64,000 nucleotides of DNA from Tachypleus tridentatus (lineage: Eukaryota; Arthropoda; Merostomata; Xiphosura; Limulidae): positions 26,639,276 through 26,703,275 of the forward strand of contig NW_027467782.1 in the NCBI RefSeq assembly GCF_004210375.1, given 5' to 3'. Made by a program: the position numbers and the translations under genes. The notes beneath the pieces were generated by a model. It made no database searches. It was not told the DNA's origin and saw nothing but the letters and a program-made list of their open reading frames with translations. Below are positions 45,947 to 58,210 of the stretch, piece by piece (position 1 is the first letter of the stretch; every line of letters starts with the position of its first letter).

Positions 45947-46615
45947 TCAACAAGTGGGTCTCTCGACATCACTGATTACCCTACTATGATATTTGTGTAT
46001 GATCTTTGATTATTCATGGCAACTGATTAGACTGACTACACTGTTTGGATTTTTAATGATAGATGGGATATTCTGAACACATTTTAATGCTGTTCCATTA
46101 TGGCTGTAAGTTAGCAGCATGGACTATTAACAACAATGCAATATTGATATATATATATATATGTAAAAAAAACTCAGGAAATAACCAAAATTACATAGTA
46201 AAGCACATACCTATAAAAATAGAAGTTACACAAATATAAAACCAGTGGTACACAAACACTTACCATACTGTCACTTGCACCATGTTATACATATTGATGA
46301 ATAATGGAGATTTTCAATTTTTTTATTATTTAAGTATGAAAATGACAGAAGTATGAAAATTACATGATTATATATTTATAGGTTTCAGTTATTACAGAGG
46401 CAGTTTTATGTTTATAAATTAATTTTAGGTGCTGAATATATTTATATTCAGTCCAGTTATGTTTTAATCATAATATACATGTAATTATCATCATATTTCG
46501 AACTTTTTTGTTAGCTTGTATAATGAAAAATAAAATGATTAATGACATTGTCAGTTTATCACTAGATTGATTTATAACATCTACAAACTAAAAGGTAAAC
46601 AGAATGTATCTATGA
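45947..46615. other. AT-rich stretch without supported features
   Basis: A (TA)n tract lies at 46147-46162. Nothing else is recognised. Confidence 0.3.
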
Positions 46616-46617
46616 TT

Positions 46618-46745
46618 CACTCTGTTCCTGTGCAGGTACAGTGGTAAATTTATGAATTCTTAATGCTAAAATCGGGGGTTCAGTTCCATTTGGTGGATAC
46701 AATAGACAACCTGATGTGGCTTTGCAAAAAGAAAACACACACACT
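46618..46745 (+). repeat. SINE family 2
   Basis: tgcaggtacagtggtaaatt, a B-box-like gggggttcagttcc, tttggtggatacaatagaca, and the tail gatgtggctttgc + aaaaagaaaacacacacac. Confidence 0.75.
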
Positions 46746-48544
46746 TGTCTCCTTAGTAATGCAATTTTGTGTTTCACCATCAACGATTTCAAGTTTATTC
46801 ATATAACATTTAATTATTTTCAGGCATATTTTAGTGTTTTTAGTTTCAAATTTTATGCATATTATTTCGTAAAATTTGTGAAGTATAGTTATAATTTATG
46901 CTGCTAAATTTGGATGTTCCCTTGATAAAAGAACAGATTTTAATTTAAACTTATCAAAACTCCTGTGAATCAGTATTAAGTTTACCAGTCAGAAAAGTCA
47001 AATAGTATTAATATTTTGAAGTACAAATGTTGTTTGTAGTAAAAGATCTGTTTGTATGATTGCAATGCATGTGGAACTTGTACATGCTTGGTTTAGTTGT
47101 ATTTTTATAAATGAAAGGTAAGCTATATTACCCACATTAAGCAAGAATAAATTTGTGTCTAAGAGAAATAATCTCAGATTTATAGAACAATGGAAAACAT
47201 CCAAGAATCATTATAAATTTGTATTGGTACATCTGTCTTTAGTAATGTAGTACCAATATTAAGAGTCGTATTTCAGTTATTAACCTTTTTTCTAAATTTG
47301 AATCAGGAACAGCAAGATAGTTGTACTATATTTTCTATCCATTTTCCTTGTTGTGTAGAAAATTAAATTTGATAACAGTGCATTAGCTTAGATGTCATGA
47401 TTTTTATGATATGCATAGTTTATAGTGTACATCCAGTTAGATTTGATTGGTATGTAGCTTTCATAGTTGCAGCCAACAGTATGTAATATTCCACAGTTTT
47501 AAAATATATATGGATGAGTGCAAAGTGAATTGTTTTAATTTGACTGTATCCTTGAAAACCATGTATATACCTTTTCCTGACTTGTAATGACTACGTACAC
47601 TACTGTCTACAGTATTTTGCACATGATTACGTAGTTCAGACTACATAACTTAAAAATAAATTTCCAAGACAGACATGTATGTAGTCAAGGTTTAAAATCA
47701 ACTGTATTATAGTTATCTATTTATTTTCATTTACCTCTGCGCAAACAAATTGTGTGTAAAACGTCAGGAGATATTTACAACAATGTTATAACAATAACTT
47801 GACACACATAAATGTACAGTTTTAGTAACATTGTCTTACATGACATATTTTAAACTTTAAGTGACCTAAACAAATCATTTTATTTAAGGCATAATGAACT
47901 TTAAAATTTTAACACATACATAAGCTCTTAACATTAGGTTTAAGTTAGTTTTATATCTGTTTAGCAGTGTTTTGACCAGAATTGTATGTTTCTACTAAAT
48001 AGGTTTGCCATACATTTTTTATGTAGAATGAGCAGACTTGATAAATGGTGACCTCCAAGTCATTTGTTAAAAATGGTATGAGGTATTATCCATATTAATG
48101 TTTATAATTCTGTTGTTTCTTGTGAGTGTGTTTAACTGTTGGTTGTTGTGGAGGAGTGAATTTGAACTTGAATATGAAAAACAAAACAGGTTATTGTAAT
48201 ATTCTAGATGTAAGAAATAGTGTGTTATAAGGAACTTTACAAAATCATACTGTTTACTATGATTGTGGGAGTTTTAATATTTTCTTACAAAACTGTAAAA
48301 ATGCCACTATATTTTTGTTTGAAATGTTTCCACGGTTTTTTGCTCATAATACTGAACTGGTATCTCTCACTTTTTTTAAATGTTGGCTGTGATTAAGTTT
48401 TCATTTGCCATTCTTTGTATTACTTTTATATTGTTTTAATAATTTCATGTTGTGCTTTTTGCTGGTTTTTTTTTACCTCATGAATTGTTTGATCTGTCTT
48501 ACTGTATGGGTATTGTAGTTTGTAATTTGGTCTACATATTGCTT
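46746..48544. other. AT-rich stretch without supported features
   Basis: No gene, RNA gene or repeat could be supported. Confidence 0.3.
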
Positions 48545-48830
48545 GCTGCAGGTGATTACAAGCCTATTAGCCTTATATCAGTAGCATAAAGATATTTTTG
48601 AAAGTATGATAAAATGTGTTTTCTCAGTTCAATTAACAAAATTTTAGATTCAGGTAGCCAACATTGTTTCATTAAAGGACACATTGCTTTACAAATCTTA
48701 TGACATTCTTTGAAGAGGCTACTGCTTAAGAAGATGAGGGTAAGAATATACATTTAGTGTTTATGGATTTACTAAACATTTAACATCAGCTGGATTCTTT
48801 TTTCAATGACTCTTCAATTTTAAATATATT
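48545..48830 (+). mobile_element. CR1-like LINE fragment, left of the Penelope insertion
   Basis: GDYKPISLISV (the NYRPISL start of RT), then FESMIKCVF and a segment matching SQHxFxKGxxxL of CR1-like elements (about 48655-48695), and a worn LVFMDL. The later RT motifs resume at 50.2 kb, beyond the Penelope-like element. Confidence 0.6.
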
Positions 48831-49061
48831 CATAATCAACTAAATCATAAATCCTTAATGGCCAGTTTTGATGTAATCTCTGTCTTCACAAAGTCCCAAC
48901 AACTGAAACCCACAAGATAGCCTAAGAACTTTATATCCAAGATCCCAACCCATTGACACACACCCCCAACAACCAATTAGTAACCCTTATAGAATTCACT
49001 ACTACCAAAACTATCTACAAATAAATGGCATGAGTATGGGGAATCCCATGTCAACATTTTT

Positions 49062-49376
49062 ATGACACAGATTGAATCACAAGCAATCAATTCAGCCTTC
49101 TATCCACCACTATACTGGTACAGGTATGTTGATGATACAATTGCTAGATTTGCATCTACAGAACACACAGTTTTCTCAATCATGTTAACTCGATACACTC
49201 CAACAATAAGTTGGCCTGTGAACGGGAAAAAAACTAACCAAATAGTATTTCTTAATCTCAAAACCACTAGAACTGATACACGATTCAAAACAGAAATCCA
49301 CAGAATAATCACCCATACTGGATTATACGTTCCTGGGACTCAGCACATGAAACAAAACAAGAACTCAACATATTAA
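49062..49376 (+). pseudogene. Penelope RT core, intact segment
   Basis: This is the longest intact part of the element, 104 residues. It begins in MTQIESQAI and includes WYRYVDDTIARFASTEHTVF with both catalytic aspartates. A single-base loss after GLYVP shifts the frame; the next frame continues as DSAHETKQELNILRNQ. Family wording (HETKQxLNILRNQINTATKLC) is typical of animal Penelope elements. Confidence 0.88.
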
Positions 49377-49476
49377 GAAACCAAATAAACACAGCCACAA
49401 AACTATGTTTGCCAGATAAAATTAATGAATTAGACAAAATAAAATGACACTTTTCCTCAAAAACCATGGAACAAAT

Positions 49477-49480
<4 letters not shown>

Positions 49481-49521
<41 letters not shown>
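49481..49521. repeat. (CA)n microsatellite within the Penelope element
   Basis: About 20 uninterrupted CA units. Frames through it are artefacts. Confidence 0.97.
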
Positions 49522-49525
<4 letters not shown>

Positions 49526-50112
49526 ACCAACAACAAACAAACAACAATAAATCCCAAGATACAACAAACTACAAAACCTTATAGTGCTGCATACCATATG
49601 TCCCCAACATCAACGAAAAACTAACCAACATTTCAAAAAACTTAAAATGCAACATTCCAGTAAACATCAAATTTATTCAAAAACCAGGTACAAAATTAAT
49701 GTCCATACTATGTAAAAACTACACTGACAAATACAACACCAACATAATTTATAAAATACAATACAACAACTGCCATGATTTCTATACCGGGGAAATAAGC
49801 AGAAACAATGGAAACTAGATTCATAGAACACAAAAACACACTTTCACATGTTTTTGAACACTGAAAATCAAATAAACACAACCATAGAAAACACCCAGAT
49901 ATCAAGTAGGGAAACAAATAAAAACAAACACAAATTCAAATAAACCCTACTTATACAACAACGAAAACCAAAATTAAACGAATATGAAGGAACACCTTTC
50001 TACGTATACTAATTAATAACTTTACATCCACTTGCAACACTCCTACAGTCCTGTACCTGTTTATACTCTTGTCCATAAAAAAATGTCTATCAACAGTCAC
50101 ACTAAAACTCTT

Positions 50113-50152
50113 TTTTAATCTGAAGACGACCTTCGAAAGTTGAAACATTGTT
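50113..50152 (+). ncRNA. Possible hammerhead-ribozyme-like motif at the Penelope 3' end
   Basis: The sequence ctgaaga, a short hairpin (cgac...gttg around cttcgaaa) and gaaacattgtt has the CUGANGA and GAAA boxes separated by a stem, as in hammerhead ribozymes, which are known from Penelope-like retroelements. Stem III would be minimal (AC/GU) and I could not find a convincing stem I, so activity is doubtful. Confidence 0.35.
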
Positions 50153-50195
50153 TTCTCCTTATCAATAAAATACCCATACCAGCCATTCTGAGATC

Positions 50196-50400
50196 AAATT
50201 TGCTCTTTGGATAGAAGGATGGCTGGATGGAAGAAGGTAGAGGGTTTTGTTTTTTTTAAAATGGAGTTCAGTTAAATTTGATTGATGTCACAAGTAGGCA
50301 TACCTCAGTGTTTGGATGTATGCTGTTATTGATTTACACAATAATATGGATAAAGTAATGATTCATTGATGCTTAAAATTGCTGATGGTGTTAACCCTAA
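50196..50400 (+). mobile_element. CR1-like LINE fragment, right of the Penelope insertion
   Basis: WIEGWLDG followed by a worn RVLF and a segment positioned like VPQGSVLGPLLFLIYIND of CR1 RTs (about 50300-50340). It continues the fragment that stops at about 48.83 kb. Confidence 0.5.
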
Positions 50401-51387
50401 CCATACATTAACCTGTTTTGCATATGTTGCAACCTCTCTACATAATTACATTCAAAATCCAATTAATCTACTTTGATATTAATGTATTACATTAAACCTA
50501 ATGTCAAAACATAATTAATAAATAAAAATGTTAATATTATACCATATTTAAGTTCCTAATTTTATGTGGAAGTATCTTTAAAAAATTCTCAATCTTCCTC
50601 AGTTATAGAATCGATAATTTACTTTCTAAGTCTCTCTTTGTATTTAATTTATTGACCCTTCCTTTCAGAAGTACACAATTTAATATAAGCTGCTCATTAT
50701 AATATAATTATTATTTGAACAGAGTGAAATGTTTATAGCCTTCAATCTTTGTGTACAAGGCCATAAACTAGAAAATCGCTCACTTGACATACCAATCTGC
50801 CACATCCTCTATTTCACAAATTGCTGATAGTCCTTTGTAACATTTAATACTACATTATATATAACCAATAGAAAGTTAAAGTTTAAATTACATGTATTGT
50901 TTCCAAAACATACCTCCTCTCACACTACAGCTATTCTTGACTGCCAGCATTTCTTCGTTTGTCTATCAAAGCATTGGTCTGATTATTTTCTTGCTTGCTC
51001 CATTCTTTTATATCACACTTAATTGCCCTAAGTGATATTTGTCTTGTTACACTCTCCATCTACATCAGTTGGTATCCTGGTTCTATATGTAAACATCTTA
51101 ATCAGATAAAGTTACCACTTTTGCTTGACAGTATCACTAATGGGTTTTCCAGTGCTGTGATTTTTCAGAGATACTTTGAGCATTCTTCATGTCACTTGGT
51201 TGATCTTTTTAAAAAAGAAAAATTGATTATCAAACCAATTTTCAGTGACATTGAAAAATATATTTGGTTTGGTGTTTTTTGGAAGGTGAGGCTCTGAGGC
51301 TGCAATTATGGGTGCTTCTTGACATTCCGGAAAGAATTTAGAATAGTTTTTTCCTGCACCTTCCTTTGGCCTGTTAGCTTTTTAGTC
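50401..51387. other. AT-rich stretch without supported features
   Basis: A plus-strand frame at 50995-51297 has no recognisable domain. It could be the worn 5' part of the DIRS-like remnant downstream. Confidence 0.25.
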
Positions 51388-51495
51388 TCTTCATGGGACA
51401 GTGGTAAGTTTACTGATTTAAAACACTGGAATTTCAGGTTCAGTTTTCCAGATAGCCCAATGCTGGTTTGCTCAAACAAAACAAACTTACCAAAT
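51388..51495 (+). repeat. SINE family 2
   Basis: gggacagtggtaagtttact, B-box-like caggttcagttttcc, agatagcccaatgctggttt and an A-rich tail. Confidence 0.65.
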
Positions 51496-51907
51496 TAAGT
51501 GTTGTTCCAAACAATGGTAATAAATACAGTCTTTAAAAGAAATACACAAGCAGGCCACTTTTAGATAAGCTGCTTCAAAAGCATTTTCTTCATTTGGTTC
51601 ATTAAGGGTATGATGTTTTGGGTCTTTTCCCTAATTACTTTTGAGCATGCACACCTTACTTGATGGCTGAAAGGCCTGGAAGCAAATATTTAGTTTTTTT
51701 TCTGCACCTATAACATTGTGTTTTATGCAAAGAGCTTTGCTACTCAGTTACATGAAGGAACAGTTATGACTTGTCCACCAAGGTTGTTGGATCTATGTGA
51801 TTTAGCCTACCACTGCTACATGAAAACTCATCCCAACTCTTAAATAATGCATCTGTTTCTCAAACTTAGGGGTTCTAAGGTGGAGTTTGTAATTAACCTG
51901 AATAGGT

Positions 51908-51990
51908 CAATGGCCTCTGGTGGGATAGTGGAAAGTTTATGGACTTACAACTCTTAAAATCCAATGTGTTTTTTTCCTGACAACAAACTG
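51908..51990 (+). repeat. SINE family 2 head fragment
   Basis: tctggtgggatagtggaaag then tttatggacttacaactctt + aaaatcc matches the tRNA-like head of family 2. Confidence 0.5.
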
Positions 51991-52419
51991 TTGGAAGGTT
52001 CTCAGGATCAGCAACTTCACTGAAGACAAGTTGAACTCATTGTAAGCATACACACATGCTGTTACATTCATCTTTGTCATTGTTGATGTATCATGTTTCA
52101 TTGCACTTACAAAAGATTATACATCTGTGCCTCTTCAAGGGTCCTGACAAACCTGGCATTAGCCTCTTCTTACATTGGTACCAAAATAGATTTTTTTCAT
52201 ATCCAAGGCTTCTGCTGCTTGGTCTGAATGCTGCCAGCAGCATCAGTGATCATTTTCTACCTTCAGGGTCTGTGGCAACTTAGCCCTAAGAATTTGTGGA
52301 CATGTAGTAACCTTAACCAAGGATCTGTGGGAACTCCATATCCTTAAATCAGGGTTAGTCACTCACTTTACACCTTCCTTGTCATTATCAATCAAACCTA
52401 TAGCATATCCATTACCTGC

Positions 52420-54020
52420 AGATCTTGAGACTTTACAATTTGTGGCTATCAGAGTTTGGTTGGTGTTGGGGTAAGAAGAGTACTAGTTCTTTCAGGGCTT
52501 TATTTCCATCAATTAATGGTCCTAAGAAGACAAGAAATTGGTGTCCAGTTGTTAATCTTTCTCATCTGTATCAATACTTAGATTTTCTAAGGTACACAAG
52601 TTGCTCATTCCTCATTCTGAGTTTCCATTTATTTTGCTGGGATTGTGGATGTTCAAGTTTTTGTAGTTGGTTCCATTTTGCACATTACCACAGTGGTGGT
52701 ACACCAACACTATTAGAACTTTTTGTGCACAAGGGTCAGGTGCTGCAGTTCGAGGTTTTTACCATCAGACGAGCATCAGTATCACATTGGTTCTATTGAA
52801 TCACATAAGCTTTTTTCATCACCTTCATTGCCTAGCACTGTTCACCATTGGATCGAAAGTGAAACAATTTGTAAGTTGGTCAGTTGCATGTATGATGCTG
52901 AGATGTAGCATTGAAGCTCAGTATTATTGAACAAATTAACTTGTCCATGGCACTGTGTTATTGATCTGCTTGGACGAGTTATCTCATCTATGGCACTGAA
53001 CAGGTTAAACCAAGACAGATTGTTTAACAAAATAGTTGATTGGTTGTGTCTGGTTTTGGCAAGGGATGCATTCCATTAGGATATGACAGATTTACAATTT
53101 TTGGCATTCTCTTCAATTGTCATGTTACTCAAGGTATGAGCAATGATTTGTTCCATTCCATTGTTGGGTCCTGTTGATAGCACTAAATTTGCATCCTGTT
53201 CCTGTTTCTGCAGTACATTCATAAGTGGCTACTTCTTCTGTTTCATCTTTAGTAACCTCTGTGGAGGCAGCATGATTTGACGTGGCACACCCAGCTATCC
53301 AGAAGTTAAGCTACAGGTATGGAGGTTATGCAGTTCTTTGTATAGTACAAGCATTTAATTTTTAATGTTACTATGTGTCTTTCTCGGTTTTTGCTTTGTT
53401 CTGTGATGGATATTTATCTACAAAAATGACACATATTGACAATGGTGGATTGAGAAGAGGTTGAATCCACTTCAGTCTTAAGTGCCAACCATAACATGTA
53501 TTTCGATCTGGCTATTTGGGAAATATTTTTGCATCTTCCCTGTAAAGATGGCCATATTGACTACCATCTGATACAACAAAATATTTTTTCAGTTCCTTTA
53601 CTTTCCAAATTCCTCAAGTTGATTTGGGGTCTTTGGGTACTGGTATGTTAAGGTTGCATAACATGCCATTTTTCGACACTTGTTTGTGATCTGAGTCTCG
53701 TATGTGATGTCTCGCCTTTGCCTGAAAGTTTATTTTTTGTTGCTGCTGACCTATGGACATTGCCAGTTAGAACAGTTTGTGCTGACTGTCCACAGGATGT
53801 TGTATCATTTAACCTACATTCTTGGACTGGTCCTTTTTACCCAAGACACAGTCAGGATTGGGGATAAATTATTTTTCCTGTTTTATGCCATCACTATTTT
53901 TCACTTCTGTGACTGATAAGACTTTGGTTCAAATGAAAGTGTTTTGGTTTTTTATGTTGTGTTATTTAATTGACGAAGGTATTCTCAATAGAAATACTAC
54001 ATTTTATGGTTTAAGTTAAA
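52420..54020 (+). mobile_element. DIRS-like retroelement remnant (RT and recombinase traces)
   Basis: Near 52490-52600 one frame reads FRALFPSINGPKKTRNWCPV then VNLSHLYQYLD, close to the DIRS RT opening (a PKKTGxWRPVIxLxxLNxxL pattern). Near 53815-53890, YILGLVLFTQDTVRIGDKLF resembles the YLxRTxxxRxxxxLF segment of DIRS tyrosine recombinases. Between them nothing firm is readable. Family assignment rests on these two short matches. Confidence 0.4.
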
Positions 54021-55343
54021 ATATCGCTAATAATTCCTAAAAGAGTAACTGACATAACAAGAACTATCAATACGAAAAAATACTGCATTGTAGAAGATAA
54101 GCTACACAAATATCTTTCTCCTTCAGGGAAATCTTGGTTGCATCATTTATAGTCAGAACATCTGACAACAGAAAGCACATTGAAAGATGTTAAGTAATCA
54201 GATCTGTAATTTTCGTAAAATGGTGAATAAATCATGCCTCATACAGATACTAATAATATAGATACACTTGGCAAAACAGGTAGAACAAACAACTGAATTG
54301 AATTAATGTAAATATCCAGTTACTGTAAAAATTAACACAAACGATCTGCTTCATTAATCACTTATTCCACATCATATGTAAAGTGATATTACAGATGTCT
54401 GCACAAATATTAGGAGCTGATGTTTGGAGTAGCATGATTTGGTTAGTCTGAAACACATTACAGTTAACATTACTGCCATGCAACATGTAAAAAGTAGACA
54501 TAACCTTGAGTGGTTGTGTGTTTCCCATCCACCAAGAATGAATAAAAATAAATGGCTTATGCCTTACATGTTATAACAAAGTGCAGCAACAACCTGAATC
54601 ACCACTAAAAAGTAGATTCTGTTCTTAATAAAAAATTCAAGAGGAACCCTTTTGAAAAATGAAAACATTTTCATCAAATATCACTTTGTACTACATTTAA
54701 TTTGTTTCAGCATTTAATGATGATTAGAATTAACTGTTCTAGTTTCTAAAGCTTTACACTTGACAAAAACTAGTGACATTTTGACAATATGAGGTAATCA
54801 ATTGCTGTGGTGGGGAAGACAATAGTTTTGATGAAAGTTTATAAAAACTGACCTATACAATTCAGATAAATAACAAGGAATATAATTTTATATTAATCAA
54901 TGTTTCACTTTCACAGATTTACCAGAGTTAATATGTTCAATTATTTGATGTTAGAATATCTGTTAAATTACAAAACTGCTTGTAATGTTCTATTTCTCGA
55001 GTCTGTCATAACATGTGTCTAACAATGTATAACTTATTATTTATGTTTCCTTACAGTATTAATATTATAGTTGGTTTAAAACTGTAGAAAATTATGTGTG
55101 GTGGTTGTTAATGGAAGAAAAGGAAATGTTGAAGATAGAACCACCACAAAGTTAACTACAGTATGCACACACTTTAATATACATACGTTTGTTGTTACAA
55201 TGTTTCAGGTAATGCCCTTTTTCATTTATCTCTTCTTAAATAATAAATTGTTAGATGAAAACACAAAATCAAATGCTTTTTGACAATATAATGAATAAAT
55301 GTGCACAACAAAGCTTACTAATATTTGTAACAATCGGAAGTTG
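54021..55343. other. AT-rich stretch without supported features
   Basis: Nothing recognised. Confidence 0.3.
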
Positions 55344-55525
55344 TGTATATATATATGTGTGTAAACAGACACACACCACTCCCTGTATTCACACACACAC
55401 ATGTATATATATGTAAACACACACAGCACTCCCTGTATGTACACATATGTGAACACATTCACTGCTCCCTGTATTTATATATATGTAAACACACACACTG
55501 CTCCCTGTATTTATATATATGCATC
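55344..55525 (+). repeat. Tandem repeat, about 36-50-bp unit, four copies
   Basis: The anchor ctccctgtatt or variant recurs at about 55379, 55429, 55465 and 55501. Each is preceded by tatatatatgtaaacacaca. The last two spacings are exactly 36 bp. CA- and TA-rich. Confidence 0.85.
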
Positions 55526-55949
55526 AATTACTTTTTTTAAATTTCCCTTCCCTTAGTCTTACTACAAACTACTATTTGAGATTTGTTGTAGCTTCAAAAA
55601 TATATGTAGGAAATTGGAGAACACATGGGTACAAGTGATCACTGTTGTATTAAGTTTGATATTTTTCCTGTATATTGAATTCAGAACATTTTGATTCCAA
55701 ATTTTAAAAATCAAATTTTGAAGGAAAGCAACAAGAATTATCCATTGTGAATTGGGTATCTGTGTTATGCTGAGACACAAAGCAAATATGGAAAATCTTT
55801 AAAGAAAAATTTTTCAGTATTCAAGGTAAATATTTTCCTTACATAAAGAACAGGGTAGCACCAAGTAAAAACAATGTTGACTCATGAAGAGTATTGGAAG
55901 TAAAATTAATGAGAAACAAAACAAATTGAAAATTAACTAATGTAACTTC

Positions 55950-57045
55950 TCTTATCAACCGGGGTGATGAAAATTGTTCCAGTACTTACAGACTCATTTG
56001 TTTTACATCAGTTGTAGATCACATTTTGGAGAGTCTGATAAAAGAAAAAACTTCAAAAAGTTATTTAACCAAGTTTAGAATTTTATCAGACAGCTAACGT
56101 GGTTTCACTGATGGAAAACCTTGGCTTACAAAATCTTCTGGCATTCATTCAAAAGGTTACTATTTGTGTTGATGAGAGTAAGAGTAGATCAGGAAGAAAG
56201 GATTGTCACAAATGTAGTTCAACCAAACTAGATTAATGTCACAAATGAGGTACCTCAGGGTTCAAGTCTTAGGACCTTTGCTCCTTTTGATATGCATCCA
56301 TGACACAGATGAAAGAATGGTCAATAAATAATTAAATGTGCAGATTACATTAAGACATAGGGTGTTACTGCCTGTGAAGAGAATACTGCTGATTTACAGA
56401 AAGATTTGTATCATTCAGTGATTGGGAAAATAAATGGCAGATGGGATTTTATTATAATAAATGTAAAATAATGCCACTGGATTATCATTATATGAATAAT
56501 AATTTTGATGGGAATAATCTAAACAATAGAGAAAAAGGGATCTTAATATAATAGCTGATCAGTCTCAGAAGCTATCCAAGCATTGTGTTATTGCTGGTGG
56601 TAGAGCAAATAAAATTTTAGGTTATATCAACAGAGATTTTCAATATCAGTCTAAAGCAGTTATAATTTCATTGTATGATTCATTGGTTATATCATATTTG
56701 AAGTACTGTGTTCAGTCTTGGTATCCTTACCTTTGGAAGGGCTTTAAATTTTTGAAGGGGTTCAAAGTTGAGTTACTAGAAAGATGTCTAGGATGGAGTA
56801 GTCATATGAGGAGTGGCTGAAATCTCTCATTCTGCCTTCTCTTAAAAAAAGAAGAATTGAAGGAGGGATGTGATATGATAGAGGTGTTTAAGATTGTAAA
56901 AAGAATTGATAAAGTTGATGCATCATCTTTATTCATACTTAACAGTGAGAATTGTAAGACAAAGGGACCCAAGTATAAACATTGGCAGAGTAGAAGTCAC
57001 CTTTCAGGATATGTTGGAGTGTTTGTTTTTACTACGTCTTAGTCA
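55950..57045 (+). mobile_element. CR1-like LINE fragment, RT and 3' coding end
   Basis: Pieces in order: VPQGSSLR (about 56250), CADYIKT in place of FADDTK (about 56340), AVIISLYDSLVISYLKYCVQ (about 56655), and MIEVFKIVKRIDKVDASSLF (56875-56935). This is the ending of a CR1-like ORF2 (YDSLVRPxLEYC, RGDMIEVFKI). Degenerate throughout. Confidence 0.8.
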
Positions 57046-57095
57046 GTAGTTGTGAATTATGGGTAAAACGTTGTTTTTTTGTTTTTTTTGCCAAA

Positions 57096-57215
57096 CAAGT
57101 CATGCATTCTTGTTGAAGAGAAAACAACAGTCATGCATTTTTGTTGAAAAACGAAGCAAGTCATGCATTCCTGTTTAAATACAAAACAAAACAGGTAATG
57201 TGTTACTGTTTATTA
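57096..57215 (+). repeat. Tandem repeat, 30-34-bp unit, four copies
   Basis: caagtcatgcattcttgttg recurs with changes at about 57126, 57157 and 57191, each followed by an A-rich segment. Confidence 0.7.
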
Positions 57216-57232
57216 AAGGCAAAATATTTTGG

Positions 57233-57352
57233 TTTGGTTTGTTTAGAAGTAAGCACAAAGCTATACAACGGGCTATCTATGCTTTGCCCACCACATGATT
57301 CAAAACCCGGTTTCTACCGGTGCGAGTCGTCAGATATACTTCAGTGCCACTA
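57233..57352 (-). repeat. SINE family 2, antisense
   Basis: agtaagcacaaagctataca, gggctatctatgctttgccc, B-box complement near 57300, and a head ending cagtgccactaggg. Confidence 0.75.
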
Positions 57353-57679
57353 GGGTGCAAAGAAAAAAGAAGAGACAATTTCAAATTTTCGATGATAGTG
57401 CTTGTTGTCTTGAAATCATTTTAGGTATTGTTATTATATTCTCGTTGCAAAGTTGTATAATGAATTATCCAAAGTTTACCGTGGGGAATCTAAAAACCAA
57501 ATTTTACTGCTGGAGTCCGTAAGTTTATCACCGACCCAATGAGTGGCGGTAGCAGTACTTTTAGGCTTATCGTCTATTGTTACCAAGAGCAACTCGTCGG
57601 TAATACACGTATACGAAAACTACAGATTTATAACTAATGTTGAAAAGGAAATAACTTGCAGCGACTCCATTTTCTCGTA

Positions 57680-57722
57680 GGGCATACAGCCCTCGAGTAG
57701 ATTTTTAGCGAAATTCAACACC
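57680..57722 (+). repeat. SINE family 1 tail fragment
   Basis: acagccctcgagtagatttt + tagcgaaattcaac matches the last part of the SINE tail. Confidence 0.55.
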
Positions 57723-57764
57723 GCTTCTGAACATGTGGTCAGCTATCAGTAAGTTACTTCTTTT

Positions 57765-57870
57765 TTTCTTTGTAACTCTGACGATGACCAAGGAAGGTCA
57801 AAACGTTGTTTGCTTCTTTACATAAAAAAATTCTCAACCCAAACGAGCCGTTTTTTCATATATAAAAGTA
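57765..57870 (+). repeat. Penelope-type terminal repeat copy 3
   Basis: ctctgacgatgaccaaggaa + ggtcaaaacgttgtttgc, then ctcaacccaaacgagccgtt and catatata. It has the same order as the right half of the 45.8 kb palindrome, but without the left arm. The GAAA box reads AAAA here. Confidence 0.75.
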
Positions 57871-58059
57871 CAGTGCATCATTATCGAAGTTTAATTTTTT
57901 AAAGGATTTTATGTGGTAACAGTTTATATGTTGTCGCGATAAAATTTCAAACTTTATCTAAAAATAGAGTTTGGTGCAGTTTTTATTTGCAAATTTTAAT
58001 TTTAATGGCTATTTAACAGATAAACAACAATATTACTGCTGTAAAATAAATATAAATAA

Positions 58060-58210
58060 TGACAAAGGCGAACGTCATATTTTCTGTCGTATGCAATGCG
58101 CATGTCTTCCTGCAGAACCTGCGCAGTTGCCTTCTTTGTCACTAATGCGCATTCGTTACGATTTCAAAAATTAAGTATCAATAAAGCGAACAAAGCAGAG
58201 TGAAACAAAT
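58060..58210. promoter_or_regulatory. Possible promoter with NRF-1-like palindromes
   Basis: Within 70 bp lie aatgcgcatg, cctgcgcagt and aatgcgcatt, three near-copies of the tgcgca core bound by NRF-1 in animal promoters, in an otherwise AT-rich region. It is 2.3-2.4 kb upstream of the anoctamin start codon on the same strand, so it could serve an upstream non-coding exon. Inference from motif only. Confidence 0.25.

Larger units (their letters stand above)
48835..50195 (+). mobile_element. Penelope-like retroelement (RT plus GIY-YIG endonuclease), degraded
   Basis: RT part: ASFDVIS (48860), NGMSMGNPMSTF (about 49030), YRYVDDTIARF with the catalytic YVDD at 49123-49135, NQIVFLNLKTTRTDTRFKTE, and HTGLYVP (about 49318). 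After a (CA)n run the C-terminal part shows IIYKIQYNNCHDFY, the GIY-YIG-type motif near 49745, then RFIEHKN and KLNEYEGTPFYVY near 49970. Penelope elements join RT to a GIY-YIG nuclease that nicks the target. Stops and frameshifts break it. The end region (50113-50195) carries a ctgaaga...gaaac motif. Confidence 0.9.

Noticed and set aside
49309..49521. ORF reading Val-Cys repeats
   Set aside because: Product of the (CA)n tract.
55226..55540. Tyr/His-rich ORFs on both strands
   Set aside because: Artefacts of the CA/TA-rich tandem repeat.
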